Shown here in pieces: positions 46,933 to 55,855 of a stretch of 64,000 nt of DNA. The translations under genes were made by a program, and so were the position numbers. Numbering within the stretch: the stretch's first letter is position 1; each line of letters begins with the position of its first letter. The stretch is from Deinococcus hopiensis KR-140 (GTDB lineage: Bacteria > Deinococcota > Deinococci > Deinococcales > Deinococcaceae), in the NCBI RefSeq assembly GCF_900176165.1, contig NZ_FWWU01000008.1, forward strand, positions 379,501-443,500, written 5' to 3'. The notes under the pieces were generated by a model. The model had not been told where the DNA came from and ran no database searches. It saw only the letters and a list, made by a program, of their open reading frames with translations.

Positions 46933-46994
46933 AAGGAGAGCTGTCCGCTAAGGGATGAACCAAAGCCGTGACAGCGCCTACATACAGTCATTTC

Positions 46995-47804
46995 ATGCAA
47001 CGCCTGTTAGCGCTTGATCTTGACGGAACGCTCCTCCGCTCCGACGGCACACTTGGCGGGCGCACACGAGTGGCTCTCCAAGAAGCGACCCAGCTCGGTT
47101 GGGTCGTCTTTCCAGTCACCGCCCGACCTTCACGCAATGCTGTGGCTCTGGCCTTGGAGGAAGATTGGCCGGAGATTGCCTGTAGCAACGGTGCTGTGAC
47201 GCACCGAAGTGATGGTGAGGTGCTTCAGATCGTTCCATTTCATGTTCCCGAGGTGCGGGCCTTCGTGGAAACAGCTCGCGCGGCACTTCCCGGTATCACT
47301 TTTGGTGCGGAGTGGGGGGAATACATGACGGCGGAGCAGGCGTATGACGAACTCCGCGGGGGAGGAAATCCGATTGAAGTAGGCCGGCACCGTCCTGTTA
47401 ATGACGTGCTGCTTGACTTGAAAGAGGCCAAGCCTCCACTGAAGTTGATGGCCCGCCATCCGCACTTCAATGGTCCAAACCTGGTGACTTTGCTCCAACA
47501 GGGGACGACTGAGCTGAGCATCACAGCCTCGACGATGAGTTTCGCGGAGATCACGGCAGCTGGGGTCAACAAGGTGGCGGCGGTGAAAGCTGCGTGTCAG
47601 CGTCATCAGATCAGCCAGGCTCAGGTGGTGGCCTTCGGTGATATGCCGATTGACGCGCCGCTGCTGGCCTGGGTGGGCCACGGGGTGGCTGTGGCCAACA
47701 GTCGCCCGGACGTTCTCGTGGTGGCGGACGAAGTGACTGCATCGAATGACCAAGAGGGTGTAGCGCTGGTCCTCGAACGGCTACTCTCTTTCTGTCTGCC
47801 CTAA
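46995..47804 (+). CDS. HAD-superfamily (Cof-type) phosphatase
   Basis: The product of about 269 residues opens with LLALDLDGTLLRSDGTLGG (motif I, nucleophile DLDGT). It has a Cof-like C2 cap and ends with motif III/IV VVAFGDMPIDAPLLAWVGHGVAVAN (the motif is GDMPIDAPLL). These enzymes dephosphorylate sugar phosphates, FMN or PLP. The substrate here cannot be told. ATG 46995 is the best start. The IS982 insertion 63 bases upstream probably changed its promoter. Confidence 0.85.
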   Translation: MQRLLALDLDGTLLRSDGTLGGRTRVALQEATQLGWVVFPVTARPSRNAVALALEEDWPEIACSNGAVTHRSDGEVLQIVPFHVPEVRAFVETARAALPGITFGAEWGEYMTAEQAYDELRGGGNPIEVGRHRPVNDVLLDLKEAKPPLKLMARHPHFNGPNLVTLLQQGTTELSITASTMSFAEITAAGVNKVAAVKAACQRHQISQAQVVAFGDMPIDAPLLAWVGHGVAVANSRPDVLVVADEVTASNDQEGVALVLERLLSFCLP

Positions 47805-47918
47805 TTCGTGTTAGAGAAGACAAAAATTAGAGTCTTTACCCGGGCAAAACCCAGTAGAAACAGGCAATTTCAAGCCAACAGCACAAAGATTTTTTAGACT
47901 TATAAATATGATACTGTC

Positions 47919-48041
47919 ATGCCATACTTCCCCATGACAACGGCAATGATGCGAATATCCTGGTTGTCACGGTATGTCCTGATGGTGTCGACCATTTTAG
48001 GCTGCTGGTCGGGAGCCCTGTTGCTGGTTGCGGCAAAATGA
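47919..48041 (+). CDS. Possible 40-residue membrane peptide
   Basis: ATG 47919 opens a short frame (MPYFPMTTAMMRISWLSRYV...) with a single hydrophobic span ending GCWSGALLLVAAK. An AT-rich promoter-like stretch lies just upstream. The evidence is only compositional. Confidence 0.3.
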   Translation: MPYFPMTTAMMRISWLSRYVLMVSTILGCWSGALLLVAAK

Positions 48042-48049
48042 CATGACGT

Positions 48050-48493
48050 TCAAGTCTGATTCAAGGCCCTGATTTGATCGATATGATGCTGCAGATGTTC
48101 GTAGTAATCCTCAGCCACGAACTGCAATGTAACACGGGGGCCATCACCAATCACGAGCATGTTTCCCAGGGTTGCTTCGGGAATAAGGTCGAGTACACGC
48201 CTGATGTGCAGGTTATACGCGAGCCAGAGGTTGATCAGCTCCAGCCAGCTGACCTGTTGATAAGCTTGACAGCGGTTCCAGTGTTCCTGATCGTAACCGG
48301 GAATATGCAGGGGATTCTCCGCCTGAGCGCGAATGAAACGCACATGGTTGTTCACAGCGCTGTCCATCAGGTGCCCGAGAATTTCTTTTGCGCTCCATTT
48401 CCCAGCGGCGGGTGAGTGGTTCACAGCAGGTTCGCTGTAGGAGCGCAGTTCAGCAGCGATAACTTCAAGGTCCAGGGGGCTTAGCAGAGGCAT
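48050..48493 (-). CDS. DinB_2-type four-helix protein
   Basis: The 147-residue protein has the DinB superfamily layout with metal-ligand-type histidines in WSAKEILGHLMDSAVNNHVR (about residues 33-52) and DYYEHLQHHIDQI near the end. It is more like the YfiT/DinB_2 branch than the protein at 2355. Members act as putative metal-dependent hydrolases or thiol transferases. It is divergent from the LysR gene, with about 100 bases between them that contain an AT-rich promoter-like segment. Confidence 0.8.
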   Translation of the reverse strand: MPLLSPLDLEVIAAELRSYSEPAVNHSPAAGKWSAKEILGHLMDSAVNNHVRFIRAQAENPLHIPGYDQEHWNRCQAYQQVSWLELINLWLAYNLHIRRVLDLIPEATLGNMLVIGDGPRVTLQFVAEDYYEHLQHHIDQIRALNQT

Positions 48494-48593
48494 GCGTATC
48501 AGCGTAGAAACTCAGCTTGATCCGCACAACCGAGCCGACTCATGGTATATGGGTCAGCTATTGAGTAGCTCGATAGCTGATGTAGTCTAAGGA

Positions 48594-49496
48594 ATGCTGG
48601 ATTTCACGCGAGTGACCATCACGCAACTCCGTACATTTGTGACGGCCAGCGAGGCGGGAACACTTTCTGAGGCCGCCTTGCGCCTGAACGTCACTCAGTC
48701 CAGCGTGAGTTTTGCCATCGCCTCGTTGGAAAAGCAGCTGAACGTGAAGCTCCTCCTCCGTAACCGATACGGCGTGGAACCAACCCCTCTCGGCTCCAGG
48801 GTCGCCCTGCACGCTCGTGGGATACTCCAGATACTGGAGAACATCCGTCAGGAATGTGCTTTGGACGCCCAGAACCTCACTGGACGGCTGCAAATCGTGA
48901 GTGCACGCAGCGCGGCGCTGCGGCTTCTGCCTCCTGTGCTTCGTGAATTCCGCGCCCGTCATCCCGGCGTCCAGGTCAACCTGCTCAGCGAAGAGCACTG
49001 CACGACCCTTACCGAAATGTATGTGTTGTCCGGCGAGTGCGATGTGGGCTTCTCCAGCCTACCCGTCGCTCCACCCCTCCAGAGCTCAGTACTCCTCCGG
49101 GACGAATACCGCTTGCTGTGGGGTGCCCAGAAGCTCAGCAGGCCTCCCACCTGGGAGGAAATTGCCAGCCAGCCGTTGATGCTCGGCACGTCTGATTGTG
49201 CCCGGCGTATCTCAGCTCACTGGATGGCCTGCGGACAATCTCTGGATGCCGTAGAGCGCATCTCGGAAGACGATATATCGATTACCTTCGTTAAAAACGG
49301 GCTGGGCGTTTGCGTGCTTCCAGAACTGGCTATCACGAATTTGCCCCCCGAAGTGGTTACGTATTCGCTCCCAGAGCCGCTTTTCCGCACGTTAGGCGTG
49401 TTCTACCTGCCGACCTTTGCCGTTTCGCCCATTGGACAGGCATTTCTAGGCCTCCTCAAGGGCACAGACGCTCAGAGAGGCCGGTCGACCTTTTGA
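48594..49496 (+). CDS. LysR-family transcriptional regulator
   Basis: The 300-residue regulator is complete: the N-terminal winged helix-turn-helix (TLSEAALRLNVTQSSVSFAI), linker helix, and a two-lobe effector domain (RLLPPVLREFRARHPGVQVN... NGLGVCVLPELAIT). The likely target is the divergent DinB-type gene or the broken CPBP gene downstream. The intergenic region has short dyads (GCTATTGAGTAGC / GATAGCTGATG) around 48558-48585 where LysR proteins usually bind, but this was not verified. Confidence 0.85.
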   Translation: MLDFTRVTITQLRTFVTASEAGTLSEAALRLNVTQSSVSFAIASLEKQLNVKLLLRNRYGVEPTPLGSRVALHARGILQILENIRQECALDAQNLTGRLQIVSARSAALRLLPPVLREFRARHPGVQVNLLSEEHCTTLTEMYVLSGECDVGFSSLPVAPPLQSSVLLRDEYRLLWGAQKLSRPPTWEEIASQPLMLGTSDCARRISAHWMACGQSLDAVERISEDDISITFVKNGLGVCVLPELAITNLPPEVVTYSLPEPLFRTLGVFYLPTFAVSPIGQAFLGLLKGTDAQRGRSTF

Positions 49497-49510
49497 ATGT
49501 TCCACCCAAT

Positions 49511-49640
49511 GGAGAAGCGACGACTCACTCGCTGTACTGGCACACGCTGCTTCCCGCCCTGCTCATCTTTTGCCTCATGGCCAATTTATACGAGGAATCT
49601 CTGTTCCGTGGGGATTTTCAAGGATATGTTGGGAAGATTG
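49511..49640 (+). pseudogene. CPBP intramembrane protease fragment
   Basis: The plus strand after the LysR gene encodes YWHTLLPALLIFCLMANLYE, then ESLFRGDFQGYVGKI, the EExxFRG catalytic motif of CPBP (Rce1-like) glutamic proteases. It lacks the start and the remaining helices. IS5-type relic sequence begins immediately after it, which probably truncated the gene. Confidence 0.65.
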
Positions 49641-49660
49641 TGCGGCCGTGGCCTGCCAAG

Positions 49661-49716
49661 CCATGGCCTCCACGTAGGACGCAGAAGATGCTGTTCAGAA
49701 TTTCCCGCGGAGTCCA
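49661..49716 (-). mobile_element. IS5-type transposase relic
   Basis: The minus strand reads WTPREILNSIFCVLRGGHGL, the same conserved segment as the relic at 35813. Nothing else of the element is present. Confidence 0.5.
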
Positions 49717-49737
49717 CCATGGTCAGTTGAGCACTGT

Positions 49738-51804
49738 TTAGATTTTAGCTGTGTTGTCAAAAGGACCGGATGTTGTGCTCTCTATGGGCGGCGCAGAATC
49801 TTGCAATTGGAAAGCTGGTTGAGCAGCGGTCATAATTTCTGAGGCGAGCAGGACACCAGCGTCTGGTGCAGGTACAGGCCGGGAGAACAAGAAGCCCTGC
49901 GCGACTTCGCACCCCAGTTGAAGCAGGAGTTGTGCTTGCTCCTGGGTTTCTACGCCTTCAGCCACCACCGAAAGATGCATGCTGCGGGCCATGCCCACGA
50001 TGCTGGCAATCAGATCAACACCCTCCCCATCACTTCCCAGCACATTGATAAACGACCGGTCAATTTTGATGGCGTTCGCATGGAAGCGCTGCAGGTACGC
50101 GAGGTTCGAGTAGCCCATGCCGAAATCATCAATATGCAGCTGAACTCCAAGCGCCTTGAGCGCACTCATGGTGCGGCGAAGATCGTCGGATTCCGCAGCC
50201 AGTACGCCTTCTGTCAGCTCGAGTTTCAAGTGATGTGGGGCCAGACCCGTCTCACTCAGGACGGTCGCGACATGCTCAGCAAGGTCCAGGCTCTGCAGGT
50301 GACGTCCTGAGACGTTCACACTCATGGTAAGCGGCGGTTGGCGGGGGTAATCTCGCTGCCACTGCACGGCCTGCAGGCAAGCGGTCCGAAGCACGAAGCG
50401 GTCGAGTTCAGCGATCAAGCCACTTTCTTCAGCCACTGGGATGAAAGCGGTGGGTGAGACCGCTCCATGCACCGGGTGTGTCCAGCGGAGCAGCGCTTCG
50501 AAGCCGATAAACTTGCCGTCCAGCAGCGACACAACTGGCTGGTAGTGGACGGCAAGTTCCCCTCGGGCCTGGGCACCGCGGAGGTCCAGTTCGATGTTCA
50601 GCAGCGTAGCGGCCTGCTCGAGCAGTTGTGGCGTGAAGATTTCGTAGCGGCCGCGGCCCCGCGCTTTGGCGTGGTACATGGCCAAGTCCGCGTCGCGGAG
50701 CACTTCAGCTGGAGTGCTGTGCCCGGCATCTGAGGAAATGACCCCGATGCTGACGCCGATGGTCAAGAGGTGGCCAGCGGCATGGAGTGGCTCCTTCAGG
50801 GCACTTTCGACCCGTTTCGCGACCAGCACGGCGTCTTGTACGTCAGCCAGGTTCTCGAGCAGGAAGGTAAACTCGTCTCCGCCCATCCGGGCGACGGTGT
50901 CCAGGCCACGGATACAAGTCCCTAAGCGGGCGGCAAGCGCGATGAGCAACGCGTCGCCCACGCCGTGTCCCAGGGTGTCGTTGATGACTTTGAAGCGGTC
51001 GCAATCGATGAACAACACCGCGAAATGTGCGTCTGGGTAGCGCTGCCGGCGGAGAATGGCCTGGTTGAGCCGGTCAAGGAACAACGCGCGGTTGGGAAGG
51101 CCAGTCAGAGGGTCATGAAAAGCGTCATGCATGAGCTGCTGATCGCGTTGCTGCAGGACGCGTTCCAGGGGGCGGAAAATCAGGAGACCCTCGAGCAGCA
51201 AGGTCAGCAGGGTAATGGCCAGGACGGCGATCTCCCCCCGGCGTAGGGTCTCGATGCGTTGCTCGGCATCAACCTGGTGGATACGGACTGCCGCGTCAAG
51301 CACCGTGAGCAGGTCGCCTGTGCCTTCGTCCAGCACTTCCTGCAGTGCCGGTAGATCTGGGCTGAGCTTGTTGTCGGGGGTGGTGAGGACTGTCTGCACG
51401 AGGCGGACATGGGTCTGAACGAGCACGTCCAGCGACTGAGGCAGACCGAAGTAGATCGTTTGCAACGCCGTCAAGGTTTCCCCAGATTCGTGTCCTGCTC
51501 GAACCTTGTTCAGCAGACCGCTGTGGGCTGAGAGTAAGGTCGCCAGGTCAGTCCGTAACTCCTTGCGTATGGCCTCTCGTTCAGCGCCGATCGGGGTTGT
51601 GGTGAGCCGCAGTGCGAAGAGGGTAGTGCGCTCTGCGAGCATCCGTTGCCGCCCGCTGACATTGATGACCTGGGCCGTGAAGATCTGGTCGTGAATCATG
51701 GAGTTGAGCAGCATGAACGCTGCCACACTGAGGCCCGCGACCAGACTCAACGCCAGGACGTAACTCCTTCTGGGGGTCCAACGGGCGGTGATGGGCAGTG
51801 GCAT
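49738..51804 (-). CDS. Membrane GGDEF-EAL protein (c-di-GMP turnover)
   Basis: From ATG 51804 (GGAG site upstream) the protein is 688 residues. A membrane helix (VLALSLVAGLSVAAFML) precedes a PilJ-type sensory domain (VINVSGRQRMLAERTTLFAL). A second membrane helix (about 205-225) follows, then a GGDEF domain with intact RMGGDEFTF signature and an EAL domain with EALLRW, ELTEGVL, DDFGMGYSNL and VVAEGVE. Both catalytic sets look complete, so it could both make and degrade cyclic di-GMP. A longer frame to 51945 would read into an IS3 relic. It starts 90 bases from that relic. Confidence 0.85.
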   Translation of the reverse strand: MPLPITARWTPRRSYVLALSLVAGLSVAAFMLLNSMIHDQIFTAQVINVSGRQRMLAERTTLFALRLTTTPIGAEREAIRKELRTDLATLLSAHSGLLNKVRAGHESGETLTALQTIYFGLPQSLDVLVQTHVRLVQTVLTTPDNKLSPDLPALQEVLDEGTGDLLTVLDAAVRIHQVDAEQRIETLRRGEIAVLAITLLTLLLEGLLIFRPLERVLQQRDQQLMHDAFHDPLTGLPNRALFLDRLNQAILRRQRYPDAHFAVLFIDCDRFKVINDTLGHGVGDALLIALAARLGTCIRGLDTVARMGGDEFTFLLENLADVQDAVLVAKRVESALKEPLHAAGHLLTIGVSIGVISSDAGHSTPAEVLRDADLAMYHAKARGRGRYEIFTPQLLEQAATLLNIELDLRGAQARGELAVHYQPVVSLLDGKFIGFEALLRWTHPVHGAVSPTAFIPVAEESGLIAELDRFVLRTACLQAVQWQRDYPRQPPLTMSVNVSGRHLQSLDLAEHVATVLSETGLAPHHLKLELTEGVLAAESDDLRRTMSALKALGVQLHIDDFGMGYSNLAYLQRFHANAIKIDRSFINVLGSDGEGVDLIASIVGMARSMHLSVVAEGVETQEQAQLLLQLGCEVAQGFLFSRPVPAPDAGVLLASEIMTAAQPAFQLQDSAPPIESTTSGPFDNTAKI

Positions 51805-51895
51805 GTGAACTCCGTACATAAGGGGAGAAGTTGAGTAGCGCCAACTTAAGCCAGGCTGCATAACACCTGCCTTACAGCAGATGGCGCAGGGGTCT

Positions 51896-51989
51896 TGGAG
51901 TGTCCCCCAAAAGCTGGACGGAGTGAAGTAGTGGTTCAGGCTCACTGCCAGCCTTAGGCTGGAAAGCGAGGCTCCCTATGAAAACTCAA
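51896..51989 (+). mobile_element. Left-end relic of the IS407-like IS3 element
   Basis: This 94-bp segment is nearly identical to the left end of the element at 24765, from TGGAGTG through the orfA start ATGAAAACTCAA. It stops exactly where the IS110 leader begins. No right end is present, so the rest was lost after or during the IS110 insertion. Confidence 0.8.
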
Positions 51990-52125
51990 GACCTTGTATG
52001 TTCGAGATGGGGCGCAGGACGGTAGACCGATCAAGACCTCGGCCACGAGGCCGTGCAACAGCAAAGCTCGCCGTCCTGCTTCTCCCCAGTTCAGAGCCCG
52101 AACGGTTGCTTGAGGATGAGCTCGC
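51990..52125 (+). ncRNA. Candidate bridge-RNA region of IS110 element A
   Basis: IS110-group elements encode a bridge RNA in the noncoding end upstream of the recombinase. This leader and that of element B share CTTGTATGTT, then GGTAGACCG/GGTAGATCG, then GAACGGTTGCT/GAACAATTGCT at matching positions. The variable stretches between them are where target- and donor-binding loops would be expected. The call is inference from position and conservation. Confidence 0.4.
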
Positions 52126-53109
52126 ATGAGCAAGGAAGGGCGACACTGGGATGCCCCGAGGGAGGGAACCCAAGTGGAGAGCATCTTCGTCGGTATTGAT
52201 GTTTGCAAAGCTCGCCTTGATGTCGCGATTCGTCCCACTGGAGAAATTTTCGTCGAGGAGAACTCGATTCCAGGTGTGGCACGACTTGCAGATCGCCTGA
52301 ATGGACTCGACCCGACCTTGGTTGTGCTGGAAGCGACGGGTGGGTTGGAGCGGGAGCTGGTCTTGGCGTTGGTGCAACGGGGTGTTCGGGTCGTCGTGGT
52401 CAATGCACGTCAGGTTCGCGACTTCGCCAAAGCAACAGGTCGACTGGCGAAAACAGATCAACTGGATGCCATGCTCTTGGCCTTGTTTGCTGAGATGGTC
52501 CGGCCTCCAGTTCGGGAGGTACCTGAGGAGCGCGTTCGTGCACTGGGAGACCTGGTCGACCGTCGACGACAAGTCGTCGACATGCTGGTCATGGAACGCA
52601 ACCGACTTCACTCGGTACGAGCGGAAGCGGTGCGTGCAGATTTGCACGCACACATCACGTACTTGGAGAAACGGCGGATTGAGCTGGATCAGGAACTGAA
52701 GGCGTTGATGGAAACCGATCTGCAGTGGCGTGCTCAGCGGGATCTCCTGATGAGCGTTCCTGGCGTGGGTCCGGTGGTCACCTTGACGTTGCTTGCTCAG
52801 TTGCCTGAGCTCGGCCAAGTCTCTGGCAAACAACTGAGCGCCCTTGTCGGATTGGCGCCGTTCAATCGAGACAGCGGGAAATCTCGGGGGCGCCGCACCA
52901 TCTGGGGAGGACGCGCGGAGGTGAGGACCAAACTGTATATGGCTGCGGTCACTGGGATTCGCGTCAATCCGGTGCTCCGGGAGGTCTTTCAGCGTCTGGT
53001 CGCCCAGGGAAAACCTAAAAAAGTGGCGCTCGTCGCGTGTATGCGCAAGTTGCTCGTCATCCTGAATGCCATTGTTCGTTCTCAAGTGCCGTGGCGCCCC
53101 CGTGTCTGA
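52126..53109 (+). CDS. IS110-family transposase (DEDD recombinase)
   Basis: The 327-residue protein has the N-terminal RuvC-like DEDD domain (IFVGIDVCKARLDVAI... LVVLEATGGLE... KTDQLDAMLLA) and the C-terminal transposase_20 domain with LLMSVPGVGPVVTLTLLAQL and the catalytic-serine region FNRDSGKSRGRRTIWGGRAE. It is complete. ATG 52126 is supported by a similar start in element B. GTG 52174 is an alternative. Confidence 0.85.
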   Translation: MSKEGRHWDAPREGTQVESIFVGIDVCKARLDVAIRPTGEIFVEENSIPGVARLADRLNGLDPTLVVLEATGGLERELVLALVQRGVRVVVVNARQVRDFAKATGRLAKTDQLDAMLLALFAEMVRPPVREVPEERVRALGDLVDRRRQVVDMLVMERNRLHSVRAEAVRADLHAHITYLEKRRIELDQELKALMETDLQWRAQRDLLMSVPGVGPVVTLTLLAQLPELGQVSGKQLSALVGLAPFNRDSGKSRGRRTIWGGRAEVRTKLYMAAVTGIRVNPVLREVFQRLVAQGKPKKVALVACMRKLLVILNAIVRSQVPWRPRV

Positions 53110-53590
53110 CCCGGCGTTGTCACACCGTGCCATCCACGGGGCGCCACGGCACCCCTTGACTTCCCACACGGTTGCTGTTGCGCAGTAAGAAGGCAAGGCT
53201 CGCGAGAGGTCGTCTGAGTCGAGCAAAAGCCCTTCTTTTTAAACCAAAGCTAAGATTGATCGGTTTTGGTCGTTATAGACGGCACTTTCTCAAACCTGAC
53301 CCACTACTGCGCAACAGGTCTTCAGCAGTTCAGCGTACCCCTCGTCCGCGTAAGCCAGGACAAGCAGTGGAAGCTTCTTTATCTTCGGATTTCTCGTAGT
53401 CTCACGCTTCTTAAAAATCTAAATCACGTATTTTTCACTTCTTCTCGTCCTGGTGCGCATTTTTTTACATGGAGCAGTAAGACTTACGTAATTATTAAGC
53501 AACTAGATTAAGGACACTTAAATACAGATTCAGAAGCCTCCCCGCCCTTCGCTTTCGTCCTGCCTCCGGGCCCGCTCAGAAAGGCACACC
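53110..53590. other. Gap upstream of the transporter operon
   Basis: It contains the 3' end of IS110 element A and an AT-richer tract from about 53210 to 53530. A frame at 53266-53511 (VVIDGTFSNLTHYCATGLQQ) reads like part of an unidentified protein but has no partner. The operon promoter is probably in 53480-53580, just upstream of the AGAAAGG site of the first gene. Confidence 0.4.
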
Positions 53591-54919
53591 ATGAAACGAC
53601 TCGCTCTGCTCAGCTTTGCCCTGATCACCAGCGCTCAAGCCGCCACCACCATCACTGTGGCGAGCGTCAACAACCCCGACATGGTGACGATGCAAAAGCT
53701 CGTTCCCGAATTCACCAAGAAGTACCCCGACATTAACGTCAAGTTCGTCTTTCTTCCCGAAAACGAACTGCGCCAGAAAGTCACGCTCGACGTCGCCAGC
53801 AACGGCGGAGGCTTCGACCTCGCCACCGTCGGCGCATACGAAGTGCCGATCTGGGCGAAGAACGGCTGGCTCGAACCCCTCAACCCCCTGTTTTCCAAGA
53901 ACCCCGACATCGCCCGCAGCTACGACCTGAACGATGTTCTGCCCAGCATCCGTGACGCCATGACGTACAACAAGAACTTGTACGCCGTGCCCTTCTACGC
54001 CGAGAGCAGCATGACCTTCTACAACAAGGACCTGTTCAAGAAGGCGGGCATCACCATGGCCCACAACCCCACCTGGACGCAGATCCAGTCCTACGCTTCC
54101 CGCATCCACAACCCGTCAGGCGGCGTGTACGGCATCTGTCTGCGCGGCCTGCCCGGCTGGGGCGAGAACATGGCTCTATTTACCACCATGGCCAACACCT
54201 TCGGTGGACGCTGGTACGACACCGACTGGAACGCCCAGCTCAACAGCCCCGCGTGGAAGGACGCCATGACCTTCTACGTCAACCTGATGAAGCGCTACGG
54301 CCCTCCCGGCGCAACGGGCAACGGTTTCACGGAAAACCTCACCCTGATGAGTCAGGGCAAGTGCGGCATGTGGGTGGACGCCACCGTGGCCGCCGGCTTC
54401 CTCAGCGACCCGAGCAGCAGCAAGATCGTCAAGAGCGTCGGCTTTGCCAATGCCCCCACCGGCCCCGGCACCGACCGCGGCAACCACTGGTTCTGGTCCT
54501 GGAACCTGGCGATCCCCAAGAGCACCAAGAAGGAAGACGCCGCGTTCAAGTTCCTCACCTGGGCCACCAGCAAGGACTACATCGCGCTCGTCGCCAAAAC
54601 CAAGGGCACCTGGGCTGCCGTGCCCCCCGGGACCCGCGTCAGCACCTACCACAACCCCAACTACGTCCGGGCCGCAGGGGCATTCAGCAACATCGTCATG
54701 AACAGCATCCGCAGCGCGGACGTGAACAAGCCCACCCTTCAGCCCGTCCCCTACACCGGCGTTCAGTACGTCAGCATCCCGCAGTTCCAGGCCCTGGGCA
54801 CCCAGGTGGGTCAATTCCTGGCCGGAGCGCTCAGCGGTGACAGCACCGTAGACGAAGCCCTCCGCCAGGCACAACAAGCGGCACAAACCGTCGCTGTCGA
54901 CGGCGGGTACAAGAAGTAA
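53591..54919 (+). CDS. ABC transporter binding protein, polyol/sugar type (family 1)
   Basis: The 442-residue protein has a signal peptide (LALLSFALITSAQA). A family-1 solute-binding fold follows (MVTMQKLVPEFTKKYPDINV... FDLATVGAYEVPIWAKNGWL... PFYAESSMTFYNKDLFKKAG... GMWVDATVAAGFL). The pattern most resembles the sorbitol/mannitol-binding (SmoE/MtlE-type) branch. It heads an operon with two permeases. A hairpin at 54932-54956 follows its stop and would raise its level over the downstream genes. It lacks a lipobox, so the mature protein would be periplasmic. Confidence 0.85.
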   Translation: MKRLALLSFALITSAQAATTITVASVNNPDMVTMQKLVPEFTKKYPDINVKFVFLPENELRQKVTLDVASNGGGFDLATVGAYEVPIWAKNGWLEPLNPLFSKNPDIARSYDLNDVLPSIRDAMTYNKNLYAVPFYAESSMTFYNKDLFKKAGITMAHNPTWTQIQSYASRIHNPSGGVYGICLRGLPGWGENMALFTTMANTFGGRWYDTDWNAQLNSPAWKDAMTFYVNLMKRYGPPGATGNGFTENLTLMSQGKCGMWVDATVAAGFLSDPSSSKIVKSVGFANAPTGPGTDRGNHWFWSWNLAIPKSTKKEDAAFKFLTWATSKDYIALVAKTKGTWAAVPPGTRVSTYHNPNYVRAAGAFSNIVMNSIRSADVNKPTLQPVPYTGVQYVSIPQFQALGTQVGQFLAGALSGDSTVDEALRQAQQAAQTVAVDGGYKK

Positions 54920-54931
54920 ATCAAGCTCCCA

Positions 54932-54956
54932 GGGCGTACCCACGTTGGGCACGCCC
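54932..54956 (+). promoter_or_regulatory. Intercistronic hairpin after the first binding-protein gene
   Basis: GGGCGTACCCA and TGGGCACGCCC pair around a 3-base loop, with no U-tract. Such stems between a binding-protein gene and its permease genes usually stabilise the upstream transcript. Confidence 0.5.
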
Positions 54957-54974
54957 GCAAAGGAAGGACTTTCG

Positions 54975-55754
54975 ATGCGTATTCCTCGCCAAATGACTGT
55001 TGCGGCACTGACGGGCCTGAGTGTCCTCTGCGGCAGTGTTTCCCAGGCAGCGACGTTGAGTAAGCTCCAAAGCGGCGGCACCCTGAAACTCGGCTTCGCC
55101 ACCAACACCCCCGGTCTGGTCATGCAGGACGGCAGCACCATCACGGGCTTCGCCGTGGAATTCATGGACCTCGTCGCCAAGGAGATGAAGCTCAAAGACG
55201 CGACCTGGCGCAAAGACGCCACGTCCGACGCGCTGCTCAAAAACCTCAACGCCAATAACGTCGACATGATCTTCGACGTGAAACTCCCGCAGATTCTCAG
55301 TGACGGTGAGCAGATCGCTTCCCTCGTCTGCACCGGCGGTGTGATGTTCGCGCGTCCCGGTGGACCCACCAAGGAAGCAGACCTCAAAGACGCCCGCATT
55401 GCGATCTCCACCGATCACCCGTACTTCCACTACGTCCGCAACCTGCCGTTCGAGAAGAAGATCAACGCCGCGCCGAACTCCGACAAGGCCCTCCTCGACT
55501 TCCTCGGTGGGTCCGCCGATGTCCTCCTGCTCGACCGCTTCGACGCCCTGAAGATGTACGTCAAGCTCGGCCCCAAGAAGCTGCAGGTCAGCCCGCTGCT
55601 GTGGAGCCAGCCCGTGTACGTCGTCGTGAAAAACGGCTCAGACAAGGCGCTCGAAACGGCCGTCAACGCCGCCATCAAGAAGCTCCAGGCCAACGGCACC
55701 TACGAGAGGCTGAGCAAGAAGTACTTCACGCAGGACGTTCGCTGCACCTCCTGA
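54975..55754 (+). CDS. Family-3 solute-binding protein inside the polyol-type operon
   Basis: The 259-residue product has a signal peptide (VAALTGLSVLCGSVSQA). It also has the family-3 (amino-acid-type) binding fold: GGTLKLGFATNTPGLVMQDG, ITGFAVEFMDLVAKEM, then DADVLLLDRFDALKMYVKLG-like lobe 2, ending YERLSKKYFTQDVRCTS. Family-3 proteins normally work with HisM/GlnP-type permeases, not with the MalF/MalG-type permeases encoded here. A close paralogue lies at 63687. The start is ATG 54975 behind AAGGAAGG. Confidence 0.8.
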   Translation: MRIPRQMTVAALTGLSVLCGSVSQAATLSKLQSGGTLKLGFATNTPGLVMQDGSTITGFAVEFMDLVAKEMKLKDATWRKDATSDALLKNLNANNVDMIFDVKLPQILSDGEQIASLVCTGGVMFARPGGPTKEADLKDARIAISTDHPYFHYVRNLPFEKKINAAPNSDKALLDFLGGSADVLLLDRFDALKMYVKLGPKKLQVSPLLWSQPVYVVVKNGSDKALETAVNAAIKKLQANGTYERLSKKYFTQDVRCTS

Positions 55755-55800
55755 GATCTCCATGACGGGCGCGTACCTGCACGCCCATCACGCTGAGCAC

Positions 55801-55834
55801 AGCTGGAAGTGGCCGCCCCGCTTCCAGCTTTTTC
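55801..55834 (+). terminator. Intra-operon attenuator/terminator
   Basis: AGCTGGAAG pairs with CTTCCAGCT and is followed by TTTTT. It lies between the second binding-protein gene and the first permease gene, so readthrough would set the ratio of binding proteins to permeases. Confidence 0.75.
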
Positions 55835-55855
55835 ATTGAGAAAGGAGGACCTTCC

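Larger units (their letters stand above)
51990..53109 (+). mobile_element. IS110-family element A with noncoding leader
   Basis: The element consists of a noncoding leader of about 135 bp and a DEDD-type recombinase gene. The leader begins (C)CTTGTATGTT and has a hairpin CGGCCACGAGGCCG. The right boundary is not defined because IS110 elements lack inverted ends. A related leader of similar length precedes element B at 61083-61222. Confidence 0.7.

Noticed and set aside
51976..53226. 416-codon minus-strand frame
   Set aside because: It is antisense to the IS110 transposase and crosses the element border.
54176..55411. 411-codon minus-strand frame
   Set aside because: It is antisense to both binding-protein genes, with no motif. 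The plus-strand genes have signal peptides and family signatures.
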